From NCBI GenBank assembly GCA_016926315.1, contig JAFGOU010000534.1, positions 1-8,745 of the forward strand: a DNA stretch of 8,745 nucleotides. The letters are read 5' to 3'. The DNA comes from Chitinispirillaceae bacterium. GTDB taxonomy: Bacteria > Fibrobacterota > Chitinivibrionia > Chitinivibrionales > Chitinispirillaceae. A model generated the notes under the pieces. It saw only the letters and a list, made by a program, of their open reading frames with translations, was not told where the DNA came from and did no database searches. Positions 1 through 6,515 of the stretch are shown piece by piece. Both the position numbers and the translations under genes were made by a program. Each line of letters opens with the position of its first letter. Position 1 is the stretch's first letter.

Positions 1-173
1 TGCAGGTCAACGGGAAGCTGCGGGGCGATTTTTGCGCGCCGGCCTCCGCGTCGAAGGAGGAACTGGAAAGAGCCGCGCTCGCCGTTCTGAAAGTCAGGCC
101 GCACCTTGAAGGTAAAACGGTCCGGAAGGTGGTCGTGGTGCCGGGAAAACTGGTCAATATCGTGGCGAACTGA
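1..173 (+). CDS. leuS: Leucyl-tRNA synthetase, C-terminal end (partial)
   Basis: Only the last 56 codons are present, read in the frame starting at base 3 and ending with TGA at 171-173. The fragment starts QVNGKLRG and ends with [17 protein letters not shown]. These match the conserved C-terminal domain of bacterial leucyl-tRNA synthetase (E. coli has VNGKVRAK and TVRKVIYVPGKLLNLVV at the same places). The enzyme charges tRNA-Leu with leucine in the cytoplasm; this terminal domain contacts the tRNA elbow. The catalytic and editing domains lie outside the window. The stop codon shares its last base with the ATG of rdgB (TGATG), so the two genes are very probably co-transcribed and translationally coupled. 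Identity rests on the motif match and is strong despite the short length. Confidence 0.93.
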   Translation, partial: QVNGKLRGDFCAPASASKEELERAALAVLKVRPHLEGKTVRKVVVVPGKLVNIVAN

Positions 174-769
174 TGAACAGGATCATTGTCGCTACCGGCA
201 ACCAAGGAAAGCTCGGGGAGATCCGGGAGATACTGCACGGTCTTCCGTTTTCGCTGACGTCGCTTGCCGACCACTGGGATCCGGTGCCGGTCATTCCTGA
301 AACCGGTGACACCTTTCTTGAAAACGCCAGGCAGAAGGCGGCCTGGGTATTCGAGAGGATGGGGACCTGGACGCTTGCGGACGATTCAGGGCTTGAGGTC
401 GATGTGCTTGGCGGCGCGCCGGGAGTGAAGAGCGCCCGGTATGCCGGACTCGACGGGAACAGCGCGAAAAACAACCGGAAGCTGCTCCGGGAACTGGATG
501 GGGTTGATTTCCCGTTGCGCACCGCACGGTTTAAATGCCTTGTTGTGCTCATGACCGCTGCGGATGCATATTATAGCGCTGAAGGCGTTTGTGAAGGCCG
601 TATTATACACATACCGCGCGGCAACGGCGGTTTCGGTTACGACCCGCTTTTCGTACCCGAGGGATTTGACCGGACGTTCGCCGAGATCGGGCCTTTGGAA
701 AAGAATGCCATCAGCCACCGGGGAAAAGCTCTTGAGCGGTTGAGGAGGTACCTTCATGAACTCGCCTGA
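173..769 (+). CDS. rdgB: XTP/dITP diphosphatase (RdgB/HAM1 family)
   Basis: A 198-residue protein, the usual length for RdgB/HAM1 non-canonical purine NTP pyrophosphatases. The family hydrolyses dITP, ITP and XTP to the monophosphate and pyrophosphate, keeping deaminated purines out of DNA and RNA. Visible signatures in order: ATGNQGK near residue 7 (nucleotide-binding loop), ETGDTFLENA at 43-52, ADDSGLEVDVLGGAPG at 69-84 containing the catalytic acidic pair D70-D71, SARYAG at 87-92, GNGGFGYDPLF at 150-160 (base-specificity loop) and SHRGKAL at 181-187. All key motifs are intact. No strong Shine-Dalgarno precedes the ATG; the start overlaps the leuS stop by one base, suggesting coupled translation. 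The 3' end overlaps the following kinase gene by 14 bases. The function is confident; the coupling is inference from spacing. Confidence 0.96.
   Translation: MNRIIVATGNQGKLGEIREILHGLPFSLTSLADHWDPVPVIPETGDTFLENARQKAAWVFERMGTWTLADDSGLEVDVLGGAPGVKSARYAGLDGNSAKNNRKLLRELDGVDFPLRTARFKCLVVLMTAADAYYSAEGVCEGRIIHIPRGNGGFGYDPLFVPEGFDRTFAEIGPLEKNAISHRGKALERLRRYLHELA
743..748 (+). promoter_or_regulatory. Shine-Dalgarno site inside rdgB for the kinase gene
   Basis: A full AGGAGG lies seven bases before the ATG at 756, inside the last codons of rdgB. It fixes the kinase start within the rdgB reading frame and is the strongest ribosome-binding site in the leuS-rdgB-kinase-regulator series. Confidence 0.85.
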
Positions 770-2273
770 AAACAACGCTTCCTCCGCGGGGGAGATCGTT
801 CTGGTCGTCGACGACGATCCCGATGCCGGGAAATGTTTCTGCGAAATCCTGGAGCATGCCGGGTATAAAACGGTTCGGACCGACAGCGGCGAGAAGGCGG
901 TCAGGCTGGCAGGGGAGCGTGGATTGGATGCGGTCGTCATGGACGTGATGATGAAGGGCATCGATGGCATCACGGCGGCGCAAAGGATAAAGGCGATACC
1001 CGGCGAAAACGAGTTCCTGCCGATTGTGCTTATCACCGCGTTCTACTGTGAAGAGAAAAAAATCGAGGGACTTTCCTGCGCCGACGCGTTTCTCGGCAAA
1101 CCGGTATCCCCGAGCGAGCTGGTGGCAACCATCCGATCGCTCCTGAAAATACGGCGGCTGACCCGCGAGCTGTACGTGTCGCGCGAGAAGTATCAGCGTT
1201 TTTACGACAACATTCCCCATCTCTGCGTCTCGATCAAGCCCGACGGGACCATCATCAGCGCGAACAAACTGTTCTGCATCTTCTGCGATTCTCCGAAATC
1301 CGCGGTGGAAGGCTCAAGCATTAACGATTATCTTGCAAAAGAGGACCTATCGTTGTTTGCCGCATTCCTCGACACGGTCTCCTCGTCCGACGGCATTCCC
1401 TGCCAGAACCTATTCACCTTTTCGCTGGCAAAACCCGGAGCGACCTTCAAATTAAATGTGCGGGCGGCAATGGTGCGGGATGAACGGAAGGGCACGACGA
1501 TCGCTCTTGCCATGGAAGACGTGACCGAAAGGCTCGATCTCGAAGCTGAAAAGCAAATCGCGCGCAAACAGCTTTACCGCAGCGCCCATCTTGCCTCGAT
1601 CGGGACGCTTGCGTCGGGCGTCGCGCACGAGATGAACAATCCGCTTACCGCGATTCTCGGTTTTTCAAGCGCGCTTCTGAACCGGATGCATAATAACGAA
1701 GAGATTGGAAAAGACGATCTGGGTTCTTACCTGCGGGTTATCCACGACGAGACCATCCGCTGTCGCGATATCGTCGACCATCTGCACCGTTTTGCGCGCG
1801 ACTCCGGGGAGGCGGAGATAGCCCCGCATTCCCTGTTGACGTGTATCGTAAACGCCATACGTCTGGTCAACATGAAGGCCGTCAGGGCCGATATTGCCAT
1901 TTTAAACGACATCGCCGACGATGTCATGGTACTGGCCGACCCCAACAGGCTGGAGCAGGTGTTTATCAACCTTATGACCAACTGCGTCGATTTCTGCCCG
2001 CCCGGTTCTACCGTCCATATCGCCATGTCGCCGGAAAAAAAAGAATTGCGTCATGCCACCGTGGTGGTGCGTGATAACGGGCCGGGAATGACTTCCGACG
2101 TTCTTGCCAGGGCGTTTGATCCGTTTTTCACCACCAAAGAGGTGGGAAAGGGCATCGGCATGGGTCTCTCGATCTGCTACAAGATCATGGGGGAGCTGGG
2201 CGGCGGCATTGACCTTATAAGCGAGCCGCGCAAAGGGGTCACCGTTGTCGTCGAAATACCGTATGCGCGGTAA
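756..2273 (+). CDS. Soluble hybrid sensor histidine kinase (REC-PAS-HisKA-HATPase)
   Basis: A 505-residue protein with no transmembrane segment, so a cytoplasmic kinase. Domains in order: receiver at about 13-130 with acidic pocket D19-D21, phospho-acceptor D63 (in VVMDVMM), T94 and K115 (LGKP); a short helical linker; a PAS-like domain at about 146-258 ending in EDVTERL; a HisKA dimerisation domain at about 275-350 with the phospho-histidine H291 in GVAHEMNNPL; and an HATPase domain at about 385-503 with N-box N409, G1 box DNGPGM (440-445), DPFFTTK and a G2 box GKGIGMGLS. All residues needed for autophosphorylation are present. The HisKA/HATPase part resembles NtrB-type kinases, and an NtrC-type regulator follows 18 bases downstream, so they are the likely cognate pair. 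The receiver at the N-terminus rather than the C-terminus suggests that another kinase or phosphotransfer protein feeds into this one. The stimulus is unknown; the PAS domain shows no obvious cofactor motif. Confidence 0.93.
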   Translation: MNSPENNASSAGEIVLVVDDDPDAGKCFCEILEHAGYKTVRTDSGEKAVRLAGERGLDAVVMDVMMKGIDGITAAQRIKAIPGENEFLPIVLITAFYCEEKKIEGLSCADAFLGKPVSPSELVATIRSLLKIRRLTRELYVSREKYQRFYDNIPHLCVSIKPDGTIISANKLFCIFCDSPKSAVEGSSINDYLAKEDLSLFAAFLDTVSSSDGIPCQNLFTFSLAKPGATFKLNVRAAMVRDERKGTTIALAMEDVTERLDLEAEKQIARKQLYRSAHLASIGTLASGVAHEMNNPLTAILGFSSALLNRMHNNEEIGKDDLGSYLRVIHDETIRCRDIVDHLHRFARDSGEAEIAPHSLLTCIVNAIRLVNMKAVRADIAILNDIADDVMVLADPNRLEQVFINLMTNCVDFCPPGSTVHIAMSPEKKELRHATVVVRDNGPGMTSDVLARAFDPFFTTKEVGKGIGMGLSICYKIMGELGGGIDLISEPRKGVTVVVEIPYAR

Positions 2274-2291
2274 CCGGGACCGGGGATTTAT

Positions 2292-3665
2292 ATGAGCAAG
2301 GGAAAATTACTGGTTGTTGATGACGAGGCCTCGCTGCGTATGCTGCTGGGAAATGAATTGACCCGTTCGGGTTTTATCGTCGATACGGTCGACAACGGGG
2401 AAGGCGCCCTGGGAAAGGTCAAGGAGGATTTCTATCAGGTCGTTCTGCTCGACATCCTCATGCCGAAAATGAATGGTATCGAAGTACTGCGGGCGATGAA
2501 AAAAGAGGCAATCGAATCCGAGGTCATCGTGCTCACCGGCAACGCCACCCTTGAAAATTGCGTCGAATGCATGAAAATAGGGGCGTTTGAGTATATCCGC
2601 AAACCCTACGATCTGGGCGAGTTATGCATCCAGATCGAACGTGCCATAGAGCACCAGCGCTCGAAAATCGACAAGCGGATCATGCAGGAGGAGCTGCGCA
2701 AGGCCGGGCGAAGCGGTAAAATCCTCGGATCGAGCAGGGTGATGAACGAACTCGATATCATCATCACCCGGGTGGCGCAGAGCAACTCCACCGTGTTGAT
2801 TCTTGGTGAAAGCGGCACGGGAAAAGAGCTGGTGGCCCGGTCGATTCATGAACGGTCGCCCCGCTTCGAGCAGCCCTTTATCGCGGTAAACGGGGCGTCG
2901 TTTTCCGAGGCCTTGCTCGAAAGCGAACTGTTCGGTCATGAAAAAGGCGCTTTTACCGACGCGAAAACGCAGAAACTGGGCCTTGCCGAGATCGCCAACG
3001 GCGGCACCCTTTTTCTTGATGAGATAGGGGAGATTCCGCTCCATTTCCAGGCAAAACTGCTGCGGTTCCTGGAGACCGGCGATATCAGGCGCGTGGGCGG
3101 CACGCGTGACCTGTCGCTCAATGTCAGGATCATCTGCGCCACCAATCAGCCTCTTGAGGAGCTGGTGAGCGAGCATCGGTTCAGAAACGATCTCTTTTAC
3201 CGCCTGAATGTGCTGACCGTGGTGGTGCCGCCCCTCAAGGACCGGGTTGACGACATTCCGCTTCTGGTGCGCTATTTTATCGCCACCCAGGGATTCCAGA
3301 AAGAGTTCGACCAGGGAGCGCTGAGTCTGCTCAAATCGTACGAATGGAAGGGAAATGTGCGCGAGCTGCGAAACGTCGTTGAAAGGACCTGTATCCTTAC
3401 TCCCGGGAAAACGGTCACCGCTGCGGACCTTTCATTTCTTCAGTCAAGCCGCCTGCAATCGCCTGCTGACGCGCATGAAACCGCCGAGAAGGTCGATGCG
3501 AACCAGTCCTCATTGTCGCTTCACGAGATGGAGCGTCGGCATATCATTCGCGTTCTCAAACTGTTTAACGGCCAGAAGGGGAAGGCGGCAAAAGCGCTCG
3601 CCATCAACCCGAAAACGCTCTATCTCAAAATGAAGGAATACCAGATCGTTTCGTCGTACGAGTGA
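2292..3665 (+). CDS. NtrC-family sigma54-dependent response regulator
   Basis: A 457-residue, full-length three-domain regulator. The receiver is at about 4-120 with phospho-acceptor D54 (in VLLDILMP), D10-D11, T82 and K104 (RKPYD). The AAA+ domain at about 144-370 has Walker A GESGTGKE (172-179), the sigma54-contacting loop as GAFTDA (219-224, consensus GAFTGA), Walker B GGTLFLDEIGE (237-247, D243/E244), the FRNDLFYRLNV arginine region (297-307) and sensor II GNVRELRN (354-361). A Fis-type helix-turn-helix is at about 410-450 (KAAKALAINPKTLYLKMKEY). On phosphorylation such proteins form ATPase rings bound upstream of sigma54 promoters and open the RNA polymerase complex. The start ATG follows a GGGGA ribosome-binding stretch at 2282-2286. 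It is probably phosphorylated by the adjacent kinase. Only 11 bases separate its stop from the convergent AraC-type gene, and no clear terminator fits between them. The target genes cannot be told from the window. Confidence 0.94.
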   Translation: MSKGKLLVVDDEASLRMLLGNELTRSGFIVDTVDNGEGALGKVKEDFYQVVLLDILMPKMNGIEVLRAMKKEAIESEVIVLTGNATLENCVECMKIGAFEYIRKPYDLGELCIQIERAIEHQRSKIDKRIMQEELRKAGRSGKILGSSRVMNELDIIITRVAQSNSTVLILGESGTGKELVARSIHERSPRFEQPFIAVNGASFSEALLESELFGHEKGAFTDAKTQKLGLAEIANGGTLFLDEIGEIPLHFQAKLLRFLETGDIRRVGGTRDLSLNVRIICATNQPLEELVSEHRFRNDLFYRLNVLTVVVPPLKDRVDDIPLLVRYFIATQGFQKEFDQGALSLLKSYEWKGNVRELRNVVERTCILTPGKTVTAADLSFLQSSRLQSPADAHETAEKVDANQSSLSLHEMERRHIIRVLKLFNGQKGKAAKALAINPKTLYLKMKEYQIVSSYE

Positions 3666-3676
3666 CCCGGGCGGGG

Positions 3677-5140
3677 TTACTGCAGCTGGGTGATCTGCTG
3701 GGTCTTGCGGAAATTGAACGGCGTCGTATGGTGGAACCGCTGGAAGTACTTCTCCATTTCGCTTACGCTTTTAAACCCGCAGGTCTCGGCGATGGAGACT
3801 TCGCTTGAGTGCGATGAGCGAAGGCGTTCGCACACGATCTCGGTCCGCAGGTACATGACATAATTCTTAAACGACATGCCGGTCACCTTTTTTATCTTTT
3901 TTTCCAGCTGTTTTGGCTGCGTATTGAGCGCCACCGCAATGTCGGCAAGGGAGATATCATGACGTGTTATATGCTGGTGTATCGTTTCCTTGATGTTCTG
4001 GAAGAACCTGGTTTTTTCCTCGGGGCTATTGATATGTAATACTATGGGCCGGTCTTTCACCACAAGAAGCCAGATGCCATACATGACAAGAGGAAGAAGC
4101 AGGCCGCAGAAGAACGATACGACCCATACGATCCAGCGGGTCTTGATAACGGGTTTTGCCAGGAACGCGGCCGACGGCCAGAGGAACGGGCTGTAATTGT
4201 TGTACCCACGGGCGCCGGCGAGGGAGGTCGTGGCTGTTTTCCCCGAAGAGTCGGCGGTTTTAACAATGATGTTGTAATTGACTTTCTCCGGCAGCGAGGT
4301 TCCAAAAAGGTACCGCGGCAGAGAAATATTCAGGGAGTACCCTTTGCCGTGTGCGGCGGCAAGGGTGTGGTCACACGTAGCCCTGAGGGTGCCCGGGTTA
4401 AGGCGAAAGCCGCCGCTGTCGTTCCATACCGGTTTGTAGGTGATCCGGTACGGCGCTTTGCTGGTCAGCGGGAAGGCATATATCAGGACCTCTTCGGAGG
4501 GGTAGGGGTTGCGTTTGAGCGTAGGATCGAGACAAATTTCCACCCCGCACTTTTCAAGGACCGATGCGGACGCGGAGGTGTCAAATGACGCGTCGTTCAC
4601 CCGTATCCTGAAGGCCAGTTCTTTTTCGTTCCACCAGGAACGCACCACGACCGAACCGCCGTTCAGCAGTGGAAATAAGGTTGAATCACCCGAAAGAACC
4701 GTCGCGTCAGGGTACTCATAGGCGATCTGTTTTTCTTCGGGATAGGTGACCGGCTTATGGGTAAGAAAAATGCCTTCACGGAAAAGTCCCGATACGTCTC
4801 CGCTGCTCATCGAAACTTCGATGATGATCCCGATGCCCACAAAAAGCTGGTTCGGAATGTCCGAAAGGTCCCAGAGCTGCTTGAAGGGAGCGCGATAGAT
4901 TCTGGCGATGGTTTTTACCGCCGCGGTGTCGGCGTTTTCGGGGAAATAGCGGACCTTAATTTCTGTTTTGTAAATAGATGCGCAGGAAGAGTCGACGCCA
5001 AGGGTGAAGGACGGCGCGGTAATGATGGCCTTCTGCTCGGGAGCCATATACCGCAGGCATTTCGAAAGGTCGATGGCGGAAGCCGCGGTTGACCCGATAA
5101 GGAGCCATAAAAACGCGCAGACGATCGGTCCCCTCTTCAT
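3677..5140 (-). CDS. Membrane-tethered AraC-family regulator with CBM9-like periplasmic domain
   Basis: Start taken at 5140, giving 487 residues that begin MKRGPIVCAFLWLL. A signal sequence or anchor occupies about 1-22 (cleavage possible after STAASA). An extracytoplasmic region follows to about 330. Its part from about 150 to 320 has the pattern of family-9 carbohydrate-binding/DOMON-like modules: WWNEKELAFRIRVND (169-183), VEICLDP (200-206) and a late YSLNISLPRYLFG strand (268-280). A strong transmembrane helix spans about 336-361. The cytoplasmic end (about 380-480) is an AraC-type double helix-turn-helix, with ISLADIAVAL as helix-turn-helix 1, SIAETCGF as helix-turn-helix 2 and the closing TTPFNFRK. 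This is a one-component transmembrane sensor-regulator; a carbohydrate or aromatic ligand in the periplasm is inference. The open frame extends upstream to 5347, but that part crosses tRNA-Val and is not protein. No clear Shine-Dalgarno is seen before 5140, so the exact start is moderately secure. The gene converges on the NtrC-type gene. Confidence 0.85.
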   Translation of the reverse strand: MKRGPIVCAFLWLLIGSTAASAIDLSKCLRYMAPEQKAIITAPSFTLGVDSSCASIYKTEIKVRYFPENADTAAVKTIARIYRAPFKQLWDLSDIPNQLFVGIGIIIEVSMSSGDVSGLFREGIFLTHKPVTYPEEKQIAYEYPDATVLSGDSTLFPLLNGGSVVVRSWWNEKELAFRIRVNDASFDTSASASVLEKCGVEICLDPTLKRNPYPSEEVLIYAFPLTSKAPYRITYKPVWNDSGGFRLNPGTLRATCDHTLAAAHGKGYSLNISLPRYLFGTSLPEKVNYNIIVKTADSSGKTATTSLAGARGYNNYSPFLWPSAAFLAKPVIKTRWIVWVVSFFCGLLLPLVMYGIWLLVVKDRPIVLHINSPEEKTRFFQNIKETIHQHITRHDISLADIAVALNTQPKQLEKKIKKVTGMSFKNYVMYLRTEIVCERLRSSHSSEVSIAETCGFKSVSEMEKYFQRFHHTTPFNFRKTQQITQLQ

Positions 5141-5219
5141 GAGACGGACGTTTCCGGAGAAGAAAATGCGTGTGGAAAAAACGCCATACGTTTGCAACCG
5201 TATCGTGCGAAGGAGAAAA

Positions 5220-5293
5220 TGGGCGCAGCTGGACTCGAACCAGCGGTCTCCGCGATGTGAACGCGGCGCTCTAACCAACTGAGCCATGCGCCC
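5220..5293 (-). tRNA. tRNA-Val (anticodon CAC)
   Basis: Read on the minus strand from 5293, the sequence folds into a complete cloverleaf. The acceptor stem GGGCGCA/TGCGCCC has seven perfect pairs. The D-arm is GCTC/GAGC with loop AGTTGGTTA. The anticodon stem CCGCG/CGCGG carries loop TTCACAT, giving anticodon CAC, which reads GUG (valine). The variable loop is AGACC, and the T-arm is GCTGG/CCAGC with loop TTCGAGT. The discriminator is A at 5220; CCA is not encoded and must be added after transcription. It stands alone, with a strong promoter just upstream and the AraC-type gene 79 bases downstream on the same strand. No mobile element or att-like duplication of its 3' end is visible next to it. 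Confidence 0.97.
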
Positions 5294-5306
5294 TGTTAGA
5301 ACCGTA

Positions 5307-5335
5307 AAAATAGCATCAGGTGAACGGTCAGTCAA
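5307..5335 (-). promoter_or_regulatory. Sigma70-type promoter of tRNA-Val
   Basis: On the minus strand TTGACT (5335-5330) and TATTTT (5312-5307) are separated by exactly 17 bases, close to the consensus TTGACA-17-TATAAT. Transcription would start around 5300, leaving a leader of about seven bases before the mature tRNA 5' end at 5293, typical for tRNA genes. No other promoter of this quality was noticed by eye in the window. Confidence 0.8.
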
Positions 5336-5466
5336 TAGCGCCGGCACTTTTACTTCTCATCGGAAGGTATTCAAAATCGAGCGATCTTCCTCATCCCTTC
5401 CCCGCGCCGACGGGAGCGGGATCTTTCTTCCGGTATCGTATTCGCTGCAGACACGGGGGGGTACGT

Positions 5467-5499
5467 GATGGAGTCGCGATCTGTTCCTGTTTCTCCATC
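5467..5499 (+). repeat. Inverted repeat GATGGAG...CTCCATC
   Basis: A perfect 7-base inverted repeat with a 19-base spacer, extendable by a G-T wobble and a G-C pair outward (5465-5501). It could be an RNA stem in the leader of the TIGR02147-type gene or a binding site for a dimeric regulator. There is no T-run after it, so it is not an intrinsic terminator. Confidence 0.4.
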
Positions 5500-5602
5500 G
5501 CAACCTGTTGTCCCTCTTCATCCTCAGGCAGAAATGGGACTGATTCTGTTCTCTGGAGAGAATGCAACAATCGCAGTAAGGGAAAAAAAACAGGTAATTC
5601 AG

Positions 5603-5653
5603 GCCATTTCACATTATATTCGTTCTCAGCGATTTCCCGAAATGGCGTTTTTT
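5603..5653 (+). terminator. Terminator-like hairpin with T-run before the TIGR02147-type gene
   Basis: GCCATTTC (5603-5610) is the exact reverse complement of GAAATGGC (5639-5646), separated by 28 bases and followed by GTTTTTT (5647-5653). The T-run ends 16 bases before the start codon at 5670, leaving no room for a promoter after it, so any transcript of the downstream operon must cross it. A second copy of GAAATGG at 5531-5537 could pair with CCATTTC at 5604-5610 and prevent the hairpin. This fits an attenuator. The stem is only eight pairs with four G-C and a long loop, so it may be a weak terminator or merely a protein-binding palindrome. Confidence 0.4.
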
Positions 5654-5669
5654 ACCAGGATGCAGACCA

Positions 5670-6515
5670 ATGGCCGACATGTTCGTACATCAGAACTACC
5701 GCGAATACCTGCGGGAGTATTACAACGAACAAAAAGCGCTTAAAAAGAATTTTTCCTACCGTTCTTTTTCCGAAAAGGCGGGAATCGCGGCTCCGTCTTT
5801 TTTGTTTTATGTCATCGAGGGCAAGCGCAACCTGACAAAAGCGACCGTAATGAAATTGTCCCAGGCGATCGGTCACAGCCGTGACGAAGCGGAATTTTTT
5901 GAAAACCTGGTGTTTTTCAACCAGGCGCGCACCATCGCTGAAAAAACCTTGTATTACAGCCGGCTGGTCGAAATCAGAAAACCGATCGATATCGCGGTCA
6001 TTCCCAAGGACCGGTACGACTATTACCGTACCTGGTACCACAGCGTGATACGCGAAGTCATCGTACTCGGCGATTTCGGGGACGATTTCGAGCGGCTCGG
6101 CGCGTTTCTGGTCCCACCGGTAAAGGGAAGCGACGTAAAAAAATCCGTAATGCTCCTCGAACGCCTCGGATTCATCGAGCGGGACGCGCAGGGGCTCTAC
6201 CACCAGACGCAGAACCTGATCAATGCAAAAACCGGAACACCGGACGCGTTTATCATAGAAAAGTTCCAGATGGAGATGCTGCAGATTGCGCTCAAGGCCT
6301 ACGACACCGTGCCTGTCCGGCGGCGCATGACCACCTCCACGACCTTTTCCATTTCACCCGAGACCTTTGAACTGTTCAAAATGCGGTTGCGCGAGCTGCA
6401 GTACCAGCTTATGGAAATCGCCCGCATCGATGATAAACCAAGCGTGGCCTACCAACTTACCCTGAACCTTTTCCCGGTCAGCAGGAGCCTCGATGACGGC
6501 AATGCGCAACCGTGA
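5670..6515 (+). CDS. TIGR02147/DUF4423-family putative transcriptional regulator
   Basis: A 281-residue soluble protein recognised by the family hallmarks: an N-terminal YREYLREYYNEQK segment (10-22), FSYRSFSEKAGI (28-39), then a segment resembling SPSFLFYVIEGKRNLT (about 42-56), and EAEFFENLVFFNQART (73-88). Residues 28-68 form an Xre-like helix-turn-helix; residues about 150-182 (VKKSVMLLERLGFIERDAQGLY) look like a winged-helix hairpin; the C-terminal TSTTFSIS and ELQYQLMEIA segments are also typical. The family was defined as a paralogous set in Fibrobacter succinogenes and is thought to contain DNA-binding regulators, but its targets are largely uncharacterised. AGGA at 5657-5660 lies nine bases before the ATG, supporting this start; ATG at 5679 is an alternative. 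Its 3' end overlaps the lipoprotein gene by 23 bases, so the two are likely coupled and the regulator may control its own operon (inference). Confidence 0.9.
   Translation: MADMFVHQNYREYLREYYNEQKALKKNFSYRSFSEKAGIAAPSFLFYVIEGKRNLTKATVMKLSQAIGHSRDEAEFFENLVFFNQARTIAEKTLYYSRLVEIRKPIDIAVIPKDRYDYYRTWYHSVIREVIVLGDFGDDFERLGAFLVPPVKGSDVKKSVMLLERLGFIERDAQGLYHQTQNLINAKTGTPDAFIIEKFQMEMLQIALKAYDTVPVRRRMTTSTTFSISPETFELFKMRLRELQYQLMEIARIDDKPSVAYQLTLNLFPVSRSLDDGNAQP

Larger units (their letters stand above)
5336..5669. other. Gene-free stretch between tRNA-Val promoter and the TIGR02147-type gene
   Basis: About 330 bases with no reading frame that resembles a protein; the frames that cross it run out of frame into the downstream gene and have low-complexity, unfamiliar translations. 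The stretch holds several inverted repeats: CCCGC/GCGGG at 5401-5420, GATGGAG/CTCCATC at 5467-5499, TTCTC/GAGAA at 5549-5562 and a terminator-like hairpin at 5603-5653. No convincing -35/-10 pair was found on the plus strand, though TATATT at 5615-5620 could be a -10 without a recognisable -35. It most likely contains the promoter and 5' leader of the downstream operon. Confidence 0.55.

Noticed and set aside
386..1036. 216-codon minus-strand open frame opposite rdgB and the kinase
   Set aside because: It lies fully antisense to two confidently identified genes and has no motif of its own.
2622..3176. 184-codon minus-strand open frame opposite the NtrC-type regulator
   Set aside because: It is antisense to the conserved AAA+ core and has no recognisable domain.
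3666..3676. Short GC-rich gap between the convergent NtrC-type and AraC-type genes as a bidirectional terminator
   Set aside because: Only an ACCC/GGGT imperfect stem with no T-run on either side is visible.
5176..5193. Possible intrinsic terminator after tRNA-Val (minus strand AAACG-TATGG-CGTTT then T's)
   Set aside because: The stem is only five pairs with two G-C and overlaps the T-run, too weak to call.
5342..5357. GGCAC followed by CTTC, a partial match to a sigma54 promoter
   Set aside because: The -12 element lacks the required GC, so it does not qualify although an NtrC-type regulator is nearby.
5401..5420. CCCGC/GCGGG inverted repeat followed by a T-rich stretch
   Set aside because: It is only five pairs with a ten-base loop, the following sequence is not a clean T-run, and no upstream plus-strand gene needs a terminator here.
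5465..5743. 92-codon plus-strand open frame starting near GATGGAG
   Set aside because: It also runs out of frame into the TIGR02147-type gene and shows no family resemblance. A short real peptide cannot be fully excluded but there is no positive evidence.
5320..5835. 171-codon plus-strand open frame across the gene-free stretch
   Set aside because: It overlaps the TIGR02147-type gene in another frame, its translation is rich in Ser/Arg/Cys with no recognisable motif, and no ribosome-binding site precedes it.
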